The position numbers and the translations under genes are program-made. This document shows positions 25,259-34,382 of a stretch of 64,000 nt of DNA, in pieces. Source of the stretch: Acrocarpospora catenulata (GTDB taxonomy: Bacteria > Actinomycetota > Actinomycetes > Streptosporangiales > Streptosporangiaceae); NCBI RefSeq assembly GCF_018476525.1, contig NZ_JAHCST010000022.1, positions 60,196 to 124,195 of the forward strand, read 5' to 3'. Under the pieces are notes generated by a model, which saw only the letters and a program-made list of their open reading frames with translations, had not been told where the DNA came from and did not search any database. Position 1 is the first letter of the stretch. Each line of letters starts with the position of its first letter.

Positions 25259-25986
25259 TCGTGCTCGCGCACGTGAGCGACGTGCACATCGACGGCAGCG
25301 AGCGGAACACGGCGCGGACCCGGCGGGTCATGGCGTACGTGGACGGGCTGGACGTGGCCGCGGTGGTGGTCACCGGGGACATCGCGGACAACGGGGCCGA
25401 GGAGGAGTACGCGATCGCCCGGGCCGAACTGAAGACCCGGCACCCCACGATCATCTGCCCCGGCAACCACGACGACCGGACGGCCTTCCGGAAAGTGCTG
25501 CTGGACGGGGCGGACGGCACCGGCGCGATCAACCAGGTGATCCGGGTACCCGGGGCCTCGATCGTCCTCTGCGACTCCAGCATCCCCGGCCGGCCGGACG
25601 GGCTCCTGGACGAGCCCACACTGACCTGGCTGGACGCCACCCTCGCCGCCGAACCCGGCCCGGTGTTGGTGGGCATGCACCACCCGCCGGCAGCACTGGG
25701 CATCCCGTACGTGGACGGCATCGGCCTGGGGGAGCCGGACAGGCTCGCCGCCCTGCTCGGCAAATACCCCCAGGTGGCAGCGGTACTGGTAGGCCACGCC
25801 CACACCGGAGCCGCGACCACGTTCGCCGGACGCCCACTACTGGTCGCCCCCGGCGTGGTCAGCACCGCACTCCCCCCGTTCGAGGCGGGCGAGCGGCCAC
25901 CGGTCGACTACGACCTGCCTCCGGCCCTGGCCTTCCACATCCTGTCCGGCGGGCGGGTGACGACCCACTACCGGGCACTGCCCTGA
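25255..25986 (+). CDS. Metallophosphoesterase, CpdA-like (class III phosphodiesterase)
   Basis: The 243-residue enzyme shows all calcineurin-like metal motifs: DVHID, GDIADN, GNHDD, GMHHPP and GHAHTG. This arrangement is that of CpdA-type 3',5'-cyclic nucleotide phosphodiesterases, though related enzymes act on other phosphodiesters. It is translated with the SRPBCC gene and ends one base before the stop of convergent dnaB. Confidence 0.9.
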   Translation: MIVLAHVSDVHIDGSERNTARTRRVMAYVDGLDVAAVVVTGDIADNGAEEEYAIARAELKTRHPTIICPGNHDDRTAFRKVLLDGADGTGAINQVIRVPGASIVLCDSSIPGRPDGLLDEPTLTWLDATLAAEPGPVLVGMHHPPAALGIPYVDGIGLGEPDRLAALLGKYPQVAAVLVGHAHTGAATTFAGRPLLVAPGVVSTALPPFEAGERPPVDYDLPPALAFHILSGGRVTTHYRALP

Positions 25987-28254
25987 TCAGTGCTGGGCCA
26001 TGTCGACGAACCTGCTGTAGTGGCCCTGGAAGGCGACGGTGACGGTGGCAGTGGGGCCGTTACGGTGTTTGGCGACAATGAGGTCGGCTTCGCCGGCTCG
26101 GGGGGACTCGCGTTCGTAGGCGTCCTCGCGGTGGAGCAGGATGACCATGTCGGCGTCCTGCTCGATGCTATTGTGCACGGCGATGCCGTTGGCCACGAAG
26201 TTGTGGGTGCCAGGCACGGTGGCGTCGTAGACGGATTGCTCCCCCAGCGGCTCCACCGCGACCACCTCGTCCCAGAAGACGTCGTTGGTGGCCACGACCT
26301 CCACGTCCGCCCGGTCCAGGACCTGGACCACCTGGCCCAGCCGCCCCTGCTCCCTGGCTTCGGGCTCGCCGAGGACGTCCCTGACCCGGTCCCAGACCGG
26401 ACCCGGGATGGCCACGGGCGCGTCGCGGCGCAGGGCGGCGGCGCACTCGCCGTCCGCCTGGTCGGCGACGTCCTCAAGGAAACGCAGTTGGTTCTCCCGC
26501 CCGAGGACGGTCAGCCGGTGGTCCTCGACCCGGGTCATCACGTTGAACCGGAGAAGTAACCGGGCCAGGTCGTCCACCACCCGTCTGCTCTGCGACCTGT
26601 ACGAGATGCGCGCTTCACCAAGCTCAGGATCCCAGCGGATCTCGCCCGAGGTTGTCCACAGGTCCCGGAGGAAGGCCGCGATCCGGGCCTTGGGCACCGA
26701 GAACATCCCACGCGGCACCGATCCTCGGATGAACTCCGGACTGACATCGACATCGGTCAGGTTCAACGGAGGCGGCACATGCCGGGCAACCCCAACCCGG
26801 GTGCCCGGAAGCAGATCGCCCGCCGGACACCACCCCTCGTACGTCAGGAACGGATGGTTCGCGGTGGCCTCAACCTCCCGCCCAGAACCCAGCAACACCC
26901 GATAGACCGGCTTCACCCCACTGGGGAAAACATGCGTCATCCTCCGAGGCACCAGCTTCAGCCGTTCGTCCAACGACCAGACGGGGATGTCCCGAACACC
27001 GGAGGCCAGCAACTCCCCCAGCGCCACCTCCGCCCCGGTGTCGGCCCGGAGCACCCGGGTGCCCGCCGTCAGACACCCGGACTCTCGCAGGTCGGAAACC
27101 GCGGGACGCTTGTCGGTCCGCTGCTCCGGCCCACGGTTGAGCTGCGAGATGGCGATGACCGGCACCTCCAGCTCCTTTGCCAGCAGCTTTAGCGCCCGGG
27201 AAAGCTCGGACACCTCCTGCTGCCGGCTCTCGGTCTTCTTGGGCGAGCTCATCAGCTGGAGATAGTCCACAATCACGAACCGCAGATCATGCCGCTGCTT
27301 GAGCCGCCGGCACTTGGCCCGAATCTCCATCATCGACATGTTGGGCGAGTCATCGATGAACAACGGAGCCTCGGCGACCTCCCCCATCCGCCGCGCCATC
27401 CGCGTCCAGTCATCGTCACTCATCATGCCGGACCGCATCGTGTGCAACGCCACCCGAGCCTCAGCCGAGAGCAACCGCATAGTGATCTCGTTCCGCGACA
27501 TTTCCAGCGAGAAGATCACCGTGGTCAAACCATGCTTAATCGCCGCAGACCGGGCAAAATCCAATCCCAAGGTTGATTTCCCGATGGCGGGCCTCGCCGC
27601 GACGACGATCATTTGGCCGGGGTGGAGGCCGTTGGTCAGGGCGTCGAGGTCCTGGAAGCCGGTGGGGACGCCGACCATCTGGCCGCCGCGGGAGCCGATG
27701 GCCTCGATCTCGTCGAGGGCGGCGGGCATGATTTCGGAGAGTGGGAGGTAGTCCTCTGAGGTGCGGCGTTCGGTGACCTTGTAGATCTCGGCCTGGGCGC
27801 GGTCGACGAGGTCGTCGACCTCCTCGTTGTTGCCGCCGTAGCCGTAGGAGACGATACGGGTGCCGGCCTCGATGAGGCGGCGGAGCACGGCCTGTTCGCG
27901 GACGATCTTCGCGTAGTAGCCGGCGTTGGCGGCGGTGGGGACCACCACGGTGAGGGTGTGCAGGTAGGCGCCGCCGCCGACCTTGCCGACGTCGCCGCGG
28001 CGCTGGAGTTCGTCGAAGACGGTCACGGCGTCGGCGGGGTCGCCCCGACCGTACAGATCCGTGATGATCTCGTAGATGATCTGGTGGGCGGGGCGGTAGA
28101 AGTCGTCGGCCCGGAGCACCTCGACCACGTCGGCGATGGCGTCCTTGGACAGGAGCATGCCGCCGAGCACCGACTGCTCGGCCTCGATGTTGTTGGGCGG
28201 GGTGCGCTCGAACGAGGGTTCGGCGGGCCCGCCGGAGAAGCCGACGACGCTCAT
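25987..28254 (-). CDS. dnaB: Replicative DNA helicase DnaB containing an intein
   Basis: DnaB unwinds DNA at the fork. I start at ATG 28252-28254 (MSVVGFSGGP), as longer readings enter the DnaA-box region. The N-terminal domain is NNIEAEQSVLGGML onward; the RecA-like core has Walker A ARPAIGKST near 220-228 and VIVDYLQLM near 327-335. At residue 394 an intein interrupts DLRESG, and the extein resumes at SIEQDADMVILLH. Without the intein the helicase is 453 residues, a normal length. Leftward; the ribosomal-protein operon lies further right. Confidence 0.95.
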   Translation of the reverse strand: MSVVGFSGGPAEPSFERTPPNNIEAEQSVLGGMLLSKDAIADVVEVLRADDFYRPAHQIIYEIITDLYGRGDPADAVTVFDELQRRGDVGKVGGGAYLHTLTVVVPTAANAGYYAKIVREQAVLRRLIEAGTRIVSYGYGGNNEEVDDLVDRAQAEIYKVTERRTSEDYLPLSEIMPAALDEIEAIGSRGGQMVGVPTGFQDLDALTNGLHPGQMIVVAARPAIGKSTLGLDFARSAAIKHGLTTVIFSLEMSRNEITMRLLSAEARVALHTMRSGMMSDDDWTRMARRMGEVAEAPLFIDDSPNMSMMEIRAKCRRLKQRHDLRFVIVDYLQLMSSPKKTESRQQEVSELSRALKLLAKELEVPVIAISQLNRGPEQRTDKRPAVSDLRESGCLTAGTRVLRADTGAEVALGELLASGVRDIPVWSLDERLKLVPRRMTHVFPSGVKPVYRVLLGSGREVEATANHPFLTYEGWCPAGDLLPGTRVGVARHVPPPLNLTDVDVSPEFIRGSVPRGMFSVPKARIAAFLRDLWTTSGEIRWDPELGEARISYRSQSRRVVDDLARLLLRFNVMTRVEDHRLTVLGRENQLRFLEDVADQADGECAAALRRDAPVAIPGPVWDRVRDVLGEPEAREQGRLGQVVQVLDRADVEVVATNDVFWDEVVAVEPLGEQSVYDATVPGTHNFVANGIAVHNSIEQDADMVILLHREDAYERESPRAGEADLIVAKHRNGPTATVTVAFQGHYSRFVDMAQH
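26170..27075 (-). other. Intein within dnaB (302 residues, decayed homing endonuclease)
   Basis: The intein runs from Cys1 (CLTAGTRVLRADTG) to the terminal HN, followed by Ser+1 of the extein. Block B is TANHPF (71-76) and the C-terminal blocks are VYDATVPGTHNFVANGIAVHN in pattern (VYDAT, NFVANGIAVHN). The insertion site ESG/SIE equals that of the Synechocystis DnaB intein. The middle lacks the first LAGLIDADG helix and the second reads FLRDLWTTSGEI, without the catalytic Asp. Splicing residues are intact, so it should splice, but homing is probably dead. Confidence 0.93.
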
Positions 28255-28397
28255 CGGACTCGGGACCCAGGTCGCCGGGCTGTTCGATCGGTCATGCTTC
28301 CCCCTCCACTCCGGCCGCACCACCCCCAGTTGTAGAGGACCGGTCTGACAGTTTCGCGGCTCGGGCGGCAACCGGCAACGACCCCTGTTCACCAACC

Positions 28398-28483
28398 TGT
28401 GGATAAGCTGTGCACTTCTGCGGCCAGGGTGTGGGAAGCCTGGGGACAAGCCTGGGGATAACTTGTCCACAGGCTGTGGAACA
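28398..28483. promoter_or_regulatory. Cluster of DnaA boxes between dnaB and the MATE gene
   Basis: Two perfect boxes, TGTGGATAA (28398-28406, complement TTATCCACA) and TTGTCCACA (28463-28471), and two one-mismatch boxes, TGGGGACAA (28441-28449) and TGGGGATAA (28453-28461), lie within 75 bases. A partial TGTGGA follows at 28475. They are 150-230 bases upstream of the dnaB start. DnaA binding here could regulate dnaB or titrate DnaA. Confidence 0.75.
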
Positions 28484-28616
28484 GCCGTTTGAACAGCGAA
28501 AACAGTGTCCACCGGCTGTGGAGGAAAGAAAGTATGGGCACCTGCGGCCAGCCGCCCGAAATATCCCCATTTAGACCTTGTACGGATGATCTTGGGGTAA
28601 GTACCATACTAGGTCC

Positions 28617-29918
28617 GTGGTCATTACTCGCGCCCGAAGCCGGGACCGGGAGATCCTCCGGCTGGCCGTACCCGCCTTCGCCGCGCTGGTCGCGGAGCCG
28701 CTCTTCCTGCTGACCGACTACGCGATCGTGGGACGGCTCGGCACCGGCCCGCTCGGGGCGCTCAGCGTGGCGGGCACCATCCTGGCCACCATCGTGAACC
28801 TCTGCGTCTTCTTGGCGTACGGCACCACGGCCGCCGTGGCCCGGCAGGTGGGGGCAGGGCAGCGGCGGCAGGCCGTACAGCGGGGTATGGACGGGCTGTG
28901 GCTGGCGGCGGCCATCGGGGTCGCCGTGGTGGCCGCCGGATGGCCGCTGGCCCCCGCGCTGGTGCACCTGATGGACGGGCCGCCCGAGGTCGCCGCGGAC
29001 GCCGTCACGTACCTGCGGATCAGCCTGTTCGGCACCCCGGGGATGCTGATCGTGCTGGCCGGGACGGGGGTGCTGCGCGGTCTCCAGGACACCGTCACCC
29101 CGCTGGCCGTCTCGGTGGGCGGCTTCGCGCTCAACGCCGTGCTGAACGCCTGGTTCGTGCTGGGGCTGCACTGGGGTCTTGCCGGTTCCGCGTACGGCAC
29201 GGTGGCCGCCCAGACGCTGGCGGCGGTGGCATACGTGCTGGTGGTGGTGCGGGGCGCGCGGCGGGAAGGGGCGTCCCTCCGGCCGGACCTGGGCGGCATC
29301 AGGGCGTCGGGCACGGCCGGGTTCGCGCTGCTGATCCGGACCCTGTGCATGCGGATCGTGCTGGTCACCGCCACCGTGATGGCGGCCAGGATGGGCCTGG
29401 CCGAGGTCGCCGCGCACGGCGTCACCGCCCAACTCTGGACGCTGCTGGCGTTCACCCTGGACGCCATCGCCATCGCCGGTCAGGCCATCACCGGCCGGCT
29501 GCTCGGCGCCGGGGATCGGGAGGGCGCGCGGGAGGCGACCCGGCGCATGGTGCTCTGGGGTGTCGGCTTCGGCGCCGTGCTCGGCCTGTTGGTGATCGCG
29601 GCCAGGCCGCTGGTGCCCGGACTCTTCGGCGCCGAGCCCGCGGTGGCCGCGGAACTGGCGGCGGTGCTCTGGGTGGTGGCGGTCTTCCAGCCGGTCTCCG
29701 GGGTGGTCTTCGTGCTGGACGGCGTGCTCATCGGGGCGGGCGACCAGCGTTACCTGGCCTGGTCGAGCCTGCTCAACACCGCCGCCTACCTGCCGTTCGC
29801 CCTGGTCGCGACCGGCCTGGTGGGGTTGTGGCTGGCGCTCGGGGTGTGGATGCTGAGCCGGATGGTGACCCTCGGCGTGCGCGCGCGGGGTTCGGCCTGG
29901 CTGGTCGCCGGGGCCTGA
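28617..29918 (+). CDS. MATE-family efflux transporter (DinF-like)
   Basis: The 433-residue protein has twelve predicted membrane segments and MATE signatures such as VAEPLFLLTDYAIVGRLG-type helix 1 (AEPLFLLTDYAIVG) and GVLRGLQDT. It exports cationic or aromatic compounds using ion gradients. The GTG start lies 4-6 bases past a TACCATACT -10-like element, so the message is probably leaderless. It is divergent from dnaB across the DnaA-box cluster. Confidence 0.92.
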   Translation: MVITRARSRDREILRLAVPAFAALVAEPLFLLTDYAIVGRLGTGPLGALSVAGTILATIVNLCVFLAYGTTAAVARQVGAGQRRQAVQRGMDGLWLAAAIGVAVVAAGWPLAPALVHLMDGPPEVAADAVTYLRISLFGTPGMLIVLAGTGVLRGLQDTVTPLAVSVGGFALNAVLNAWFVLGLHWGLAGSAYGTVAAQTLAAVAYVLVVVRGARREGASLRPDLGGIRASGTAGFALLIRTLCMRIVLVTATVMAARMGLAEVAAHGVTAQLWTLLAFTLDAIAIAGQAITGRLLGAGDREGAREATRRMVLWGVGFGAVLGLLVIAARPLVPGLFGAEPAVAAELAAVLWVVAVFQPVSGVVFVLDGVLIGAGDQRYLAWSSLLNTAAYLPFALVATGLVGLWLALGVWMLSRMVTLGVRARGSAWLVAGA

Positions 29919-30195
29919 GTCGTACGGCCATTCGCACCGACAATTCGCACAATCGTCCATCCGATGTGGTGAATCGGCGATTAGCCATGAACGGCCAAGC
30001 ATTCCCATACAACGCTACAAACAGCCCGATCCATAGCCGGTGAGTATGGCCCTGCCACTCCGCACGACCTGGGCAAACAGCCAAACTTCATAACATGTCC
30101 AATAAATGTCAGCGCACGGGGGATTTGGGCCCTTGTCGAAGTTAACCGAATGAGGCACTGTTACCTCTGGCCTTGCCTCTGACGATTGGCCTGTC

Positions 30196-31713
30196 GTGAC
30201 AGTTGTACGCCAGCCCACATCGACCTCCGTACTCCGTCGCATGCCGGCGACGGAGGCCACCGTGCTGCGCACGGCCGGCCTGCGCGAGATCTATACCCGT
30301 AACGACCTCATCGTGCTCGGCCTCGGTGTCATGATCGGGGCGGGTATCTTCAGCATCGCCGGGCGGCAGGCGGCCACCACGGCCGGGCCCGGCGTCATCC
30401 TGTCCTTCATGATCGCCGGCATCACCAGCCTGCTCGCCGCGATCTGCTACGCCGAGATGGTCTCCACCATGCCGGTCTCCGGCAGCGCCTACACCTACAC
30501 GTACGTGATCTTCGGTGAGGTGTGGGCCTGGATCATCGGCTGGTCGCTGATCCTGGAGATGGAGCTGGCCGCCGCCATGGTGGCCCGGGTCTGGTCGCTG
30601 TATATGACCCAGATGCTCACCGACCTCGGCTTCGCGGTACCGGAACTGCTCAGCCGCCCGGTGGGTTTCGACCTGTTCACCCTGCTCATCCTGGTCACCC
30701 TCACGGGGATCGTGGCGTTCAACGCCAAGGTGGGGTTACGCACCCTGTGGGTGCTGGTGTCGGCCAAGATGGTCGGCATCTCGGCGGTCATCCTCATCGG
30801 GGCGCTGCACTTCAACCCCGCCAACATCGCCGAGATCCCCGTCGACCCGGTGAACACCGCCGCCCAGGCGACCGCCGCCGAGCCGCTGCAGTCCACGGTC
30901 TTCGGGCTGCTGATCGGGGAGACCCACGCGTTCGGCTGGTTCGGCATCCTGGCCGCCACCCCGGCCATCGCCTTCGCCTACCTCGGCTTCGACATCGTGG
31001 CCACCGCGGCGGAGGAGACCAAGGACGCGGTCCGGACCGTGCCGCAGGGGATGATCCGGGCGCTGGCCACGGCGACCGTGATCTACATCCTGGTGGCGGT
31101 CGTCATGGTCGGGATGGTCTCCTACAAGGAGATCTCGCTGGGGGCGCCGCTGGCGGACGCGTTCCGGGCGGTCGGCGAGACCTTCATGGTGCACGTGATC
31201 AACCTGACCGGGATGCTGGGGCTCACCACGGTGGTGTACGTGCTGCTGGTGGGGCAGACCCGGGTGCTCTTCTCGATGGCCCGGGACGGGCTGCTGCCCA
31301 CCCGGCTGTCCCGGCTCAGCGGGCCGCACCGCACCCCCGCCACCGCCACCCTCTTCATCGGCGTGGTGGCGATCCTGCTCGCCGAGCTGGTACCGGTGCT
31401 CCTGCTGGAGCAGCTGGTGGTGATCGGCACGCTCTTCGCGTTCATGATCGTGTCGGCTGGCGTGATCAGCATGCGCCGGACCATGCCCGACCTGCCGCGC
31501 GGCTTCCGGGTTCCGCTCTCCCCGCTGGTGCCCGCGATGTCCATCGTGGCCACCCTCTGGCTGATGCTGAACCTCAAGGTCGTCACCTGGCTGTACTTCG
31601 TGCTCTGGATGGCCGTGGGCGTCCTGGTCTACCAGCTGTACGGCCGGCGACACAGCGCGCTCGCCCCCACGATCGGCCGGCATCGCCGCCCGACGGTGCC
31701 CCGGAGGGACTGA
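30196..31713 (+). CDS. APC-family amino acid permease
   Basis: The 505-residue protein starts at a GTG. Twelve membrane helices are evident; the first carries LGVMIGAGIFSIAGRQAA, the APC substrate-binding GxG region, and helix 6 FAYLGFDIVATAAEETKD. It resembles cationic amino acid transporters (YfnA/CAT type). The 277 bases upstream hold no gene but contain AT-rich promoter-like DNA. A strong terminator follows. Confidence 0.92.
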   Translation: MTVVRQPTSTSVLRRMPATEATVLRTAGLREIYTRNDLIVLGLGVMIGAGIFSIAGRQAATTAGPGVILSFMIAGITSLLAAICYAEMVSTMPVSGSAYTYTYVIFGEVWAWIIGWSLILEMELAAAMVARVWSLYMTQMLTDLGFAVPELLSRPVGFDLFTLLILVTLTGIVAFNAKVGLRTLWVLVSAKMVGISAVILIGALHFNPANIAEIPVDPVNTAAQATAAEPLQSTVFGLLIGETHAFGWFGILAATPAIAFAYLGFDIVATAAEETKDAVRTVPQGMIRALATATVIYILVAVVMVGMVSYKEISLGAPLADAFRAVGETFMVHVINLTGMLGLTTVVYVLLVGQTRVLFSMARDGLLPTRLSRLSGPHRTPATATLFIGVVAILLAELVPVLLLEQLVVIGTLFAFMIVSAGVISMRRTMPDLPRGFRVPLSPLVPAMSIVATLWLMLNLKVVTWLYFVLWMAVGVLVYQLYGRRHSALAPTIGRHRRPTVPRRD

Positions 31714-31727
31714 AACCACGAAACCAC

Positions 31728-31760
31728 AGAGCCCTGTCCCGGCTGCCGGGACAGGGCTCT
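31728..31760. terminator. Bidirectional terminator
   Basis: A perfect 15-base stem, AGAGCCCTGTCCCGG and its complement, with a 3-base loop lies between the convergent permease gene and rplI. It would end transcripts from both sides. Confidence 0.85.
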
Positions 31761-31783
31761 GCTGGCTTACGGAATCGCGTGGG

Positions 31784-32230
31784 TCAGCTCGCGAGGACCT
31801 CGATGTCGAGGGCCGCGGAGACCTCGGGGTGCAGCTTGACGCTGACCTTGTGCGAGCCGGTGCTCTTGATCGGGTTGACGATCTCGATCCGCCGCCGGTC
31901 CAGCGTGGGACCGCCCGCGGCCTTGACCGCATCGGCGATGTCGCCGGTGGTGACCGAGCCGAAGAGGCGGCCGGTGTCGCCCGCCTTGGTCTTCAGCCGC
32001 ACCTTGAGCGCGCCGAGCTGGGCGGCGACCTCCTTGGCGGTGCCGAGGTCGCGGATCTCACGGGCGTCGCGGGCCTTCTTGATGGAGGACACCTGCGACT
32101 CCGCGCCGCGGGTCCAGCGGATCGCGTAGTTGCGCGGGATCAGGTAGTTGCGGCCGTAGCCGTCCTTGACCTCGACGATGTCACCCGGAGCGCCCAGGCC
32201 GGAGACCTCAGTGGTGAGAATGAGCTTCAT
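31784..32230 (-). CDS. rplI: 50S ribosomal protein bL9
   Basis: The 148-residue protein starts [30 protein letters not shown] in pattern ([22 protein letters not shown]), the N-terminal RNA-binding domain of L9, followed by a long helix and the C-terminal domain. It is the last gene of the leftward rpsF-ssb-rpsR-rplI operon. Confidence 0.98.
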   Translation of the reverse strand: MKLILTTEVSGLGAPGDIVEVKDGYGRNYLIPRNYAIRWTRGAESQVSSIKKARDAREIRDLGTAKEVAAQLGALKVRLKTKAGDTGRLFGSVTTGDIADAVKAAGGPTLDRRRIEIVNPIKSTGSHKVSVKLHPEVSAALDIEVLAS

Positions 32231-32247
32231 GGCTGAGTCCCCTTCCT

Positions 32248-32484
32248 CTAGCGCGCGGTGCTCGTGTACGGCAGCAGGGCCATCTCACGAGCGTTCTTGA
32301 TAGCGGTGGCCACGTCGCGCTGGTGCTGGGTGCAGTTGCCCGTCACCCGGCGGGCCCGGATCTTGCCGCGGTCGGAGATGAACTTCCGCAGCAGGCCGGT
32401 GTCCTTGTAGTCGACGTAGGAGATCTTCTCGTGGCAGAACAGGCAAACCTTCTTCTTGGGCTTGCGCAGTGCCGGCTTGGCCAT
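32248..32484 (-). CDS. rpsR: 30S ribosomal protein bS18
   Basis: The 78-residue protein has [26 protein letters not shown] and [11 protein letters not shown], the full bS18 pattern. Three cysteines and His are kept (CxxC near the start and NCTQH), so it is the zinc-binding form rather than a zinc-free paralogue. It lies between ssb and rplI. Confidence 0.98.
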   Translation of the reverse strand: MAKPALRKPKKKVCLFCHEKISYVDYKDTGLLRKFISDRGKIRARRVTGNCTQHQRDVATAIKNAREMALLPYTSTAR

Positions 32485-32504
32485 CGTGGTGCTCCTTTCA
32501 GAGC

Positions 32505-32520
32505 CCCGCTTCGAAGCGGG
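32505..32520. promoter_or_regulatory. Hairpin between ssb and rpsR
   Basis: The 16-base palindrome CCCGCTTCGAAGCGGG lies in the 72-base gap between ssb and rpsR. There is no T-run after it, so it may tune the relative levels of SSB and ribosomal proteins by attenuation or RNA processing rather than stop transcription. Confidence 0.5.
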
Positions 32521-32556
32521 AATGGTCGCTCGGTTTCTTCTGTGGATGGGTGAAGG

Positions 32557-33123
32557 CTAGAAGGGCGGTTCGTCGCTGAAGTCGCCGCCGCCGAAGCCGC
32601 CGCCGCCCTGCTGGCCGCCGTAGCCGCCACCACCGCCGCCGCCCTGGTAGCCGCCCCCGCCACCCTGGAAGCCGCCGCCGCTCGGCGGGGCCGGGGACGC
32701 GGAGGCCCACGGGTCGTTGGCCGGGCCGCCGCCGCCGAAGCCGCCGCCGCCCTGCCTGGCGGTCTTGTTCACCTTGGCGGTGGCGTTGCGCAGCGAGGGG
32801 CCGACTTCGTCGACCTCGACCTCGTAGACCGTGCGCTTCTCGCCTTCCTTGGTCTCATACGACCGTTGGCGCAGCCGCCCTTGCACGATGACCCGCATGC
32901 CGCGCTGCAGGCTCTCGGCGACGTTCTCCGCCGCCTGTCGCCAGACGTTGCAGGTCAGGAAGAGGCCTTCGCCGTCTTTCCACTCGTTGGTCGTCTTGTC
33001 GAGGAACCGCGGAGTGGACGCGATGCGGAACCGGGCCACAGCCTGCCCCGTCGGGGTGAAGCGCAGCTCCGGGTCGTCGACAAGATTGCCGACGATCGTG
33101 ATTGTGGTGTCGCCTGCTGCCAT
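32557..33123 (-). CDS. ssb: Single-stranded DNA-binding protein
   Basis: The 188-residue SSB has the OB fold ([19 protein letters not shown] and [18 protein letters not shown]), a glycine-rich linker after residue 120 with many GGG and YQGG units, and the acidic tail DFSDEPPF that binds partner proteins. It sits between rpsF and rpsR, the standard place for the housekeeping ssb. Confidence 0.97.
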   Translation of the reverse strand: MAAGDTTITIVGNLVDDPELRFTPTGQAVARFRIASTPRFLDKTTNEWKDGEGLFLTCNVWRQAAENVAESLQRGMRVIVQGRLRQRSYETKEGEKRTVYEVEVDEVGPSLRNATAKVNKTARQGGGGFGGGGPANDPWASASPAPPSGGGFQGGGGGYQGGGGGGGYGGQQGGGGFGGGDFSDEPPF

Positions 33124-33243
33124 CGGTCGCTTTCGCCTTCCTTATCCCGCGGGCCGAGCCGTTAGTGGCACAGAGTACGGCGCGGCCCCGACAAATTTCG
33201 GGGTTCCGCTGGACTCCGGTCCGGCTCCGGCCGCCGGGAACCG

Positions 33244-33534
33244 TCAGTGGAGCTCGGGACGGAGAACCTTGGTGCGGAGAATGCCCTCGTTCAGGTTGAG
33301 CTGACGGTCCAGCTCCTTGACGGTGGCCGGCTCGGCGGTGAGGTCCACGACGGCGTAGATGCCCTCGGACTTCTTGTCGATGTCGTAGGAGAGCCGGCGA
33401 CGGCCCCAGACGTCGACCTTCTCCACGGTGCCGCCATCGTTGCGCACGACCGTCAGGAACTGGTCGAGCGAGGGCTGCACGGTGCGCTCATCGAGGGACG
33501 GGTCGAGGATGACCATCATCTCGTAACGACGCAT
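33244..33534 (-). CDS. rpsF: 30S ribosomal protein bS6
   Basis: I start at ATG 33532-33534 ([17 protein letters not shown]) because AGGAGG lies at the right distance upstream; a longer reading is unlikely. The 96-residue length is normal. bS6 pairs with bS18 in the small subunit. It heads the operon with ssb, rpsR and rplI. Confidence 0.97.
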   Translation of the reverse strand: MRRYEMMVILDPSLDERTVQPSLDQFLTVVRNDGGTVEKVDVWGRRRLSYDIDKKSEGIYAVVDLTAEPATVKELDRQLNLNEGILRTKVLRPELH

Positions 33535-33690
33535 GCGGAATCCAACCTCCTCTGGACTCTTGCGGTCACGACGCTCTGCCGTGACAGGAGGACGCTGCGC
33601 CATAGCAGACACAGCTAAATAAGGCTACCAGGGCCGGGATTGTGCCACGGCCCGGGTGGGAATCCTCGGTGGGAGAGGGGGTGGCTGTTC

Positions 33691-34005
33691 ATGCCACACA
33701 TTCTTGGCCCCATCGAGAGCGAGCCCTTCCGCCTCACCCTCAACACCGACGGAAAGCAGCACACCGTGGAGAACACCCTGGCGGTCGCCACGTTCGGGAT
33801 CGGGCTTGCGGCCTTCATCCTGGGGTTCTTCGTGAGCGCCCACCTGATCGCCTCGTCGCTGGGGCTGATCGGTTTCGGTGGCGGCCTCTACGCGCAGTAC
33901 ATCTCCGTGACCACGCCACAGCGGGTCCTCATCATCATGGGCATCGTCGCCTCGTTCGTGGGCACCGCCCTGGGCATCGCGCACGGCGGCTTCTCCTTCT
34001 CCTAG
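33691..34005 (+). CDS. Small membrane protein of unknown function
   Basis: The 104-residue protein from ATG 33691 (after GGGAGAGGGGG) has three hydrophobic segments, roughly 31-49, 51-69 and 76-98. The N-terminus is MPHILGPIESEPFRLTL. I recognise no family. It is divergent from rpsF and convergent with the next small membrane-protein gene. Confidence 0.7.
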   Translation: MPHILGPIESEPFRLTLNTDGKQHTVENTLAVATFGIGLAAFILGFFVSAHLIASSLGLIGFGGGLYAQYISVTTPQRVLIIMGIVASFVGTALGIAHGGFSFS

Positions 34006-34017
34006 CTCCGCCACGGG

Positions 34018-34194
34018 TCATCTTCCGAGGTGCAGGTCCACGCCCAGGAGGACCAGGAACCACAGGAAGACGGCGAGCAGGGCCTCGGCGATGGATCGCA
34101 GGATGGCGGGCGTCAGGTAGTCGTGGACCCAGGCGACGTAGATGCCGACCAGAACGTAGATCAGCAGGATGAAGCTCCCGATGCGATAGCGCAT
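34018..34194 (-). CDS. Small two-span membrane protein
   Basis: A 58-codon gene reads MRYRIGSFILLIYVLVGIYV, then a short loop WVHDYLTPAILRSIAEA, then a second hydrophobic stretch ending VLLGVDLHLGR. An AAGGAG lies 7 bases before the ATG. Clean start, clean ribosome-binding site and two membrane spans make it a real gene despite its size. It converges with the small membrane-protein gene at 33691 and is divergent from the DNase IV gene. Confidence 0.7.
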   Translation of the reverse strand: MRYRIGSFILLIYVLVGIYVAWVHDYLTPAILRSIAEALLAVFLWFLVLLGVDLHLGR

Positions 34195-34382
34195 GTCATC
34201 TCCTTCTGTCGTGACACGCGGGGGTGCGGGGCGTGTCAGCCGCCCCGGCGACTGCCCTGGCCGTAGCCCTTGAAACGCTCGTGGAGCGGGTTTATAGTGC
34301 GCGCTTTCCTTCCGTACGTCCCTGAGCGCGGGCGCCGGAAGAAGCAGGTGAAGTGTCGGGGGGCTCGGCTACGCTCGGAGGC

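Noticed and set aside
28381..28620. The DnaA-box cluster as the chromosomal origin
   Set aside because: There is no dnaA, dnaN, rpmH or AT-rich unwinding region, and parS sites place the origin near or beyond the right edge.
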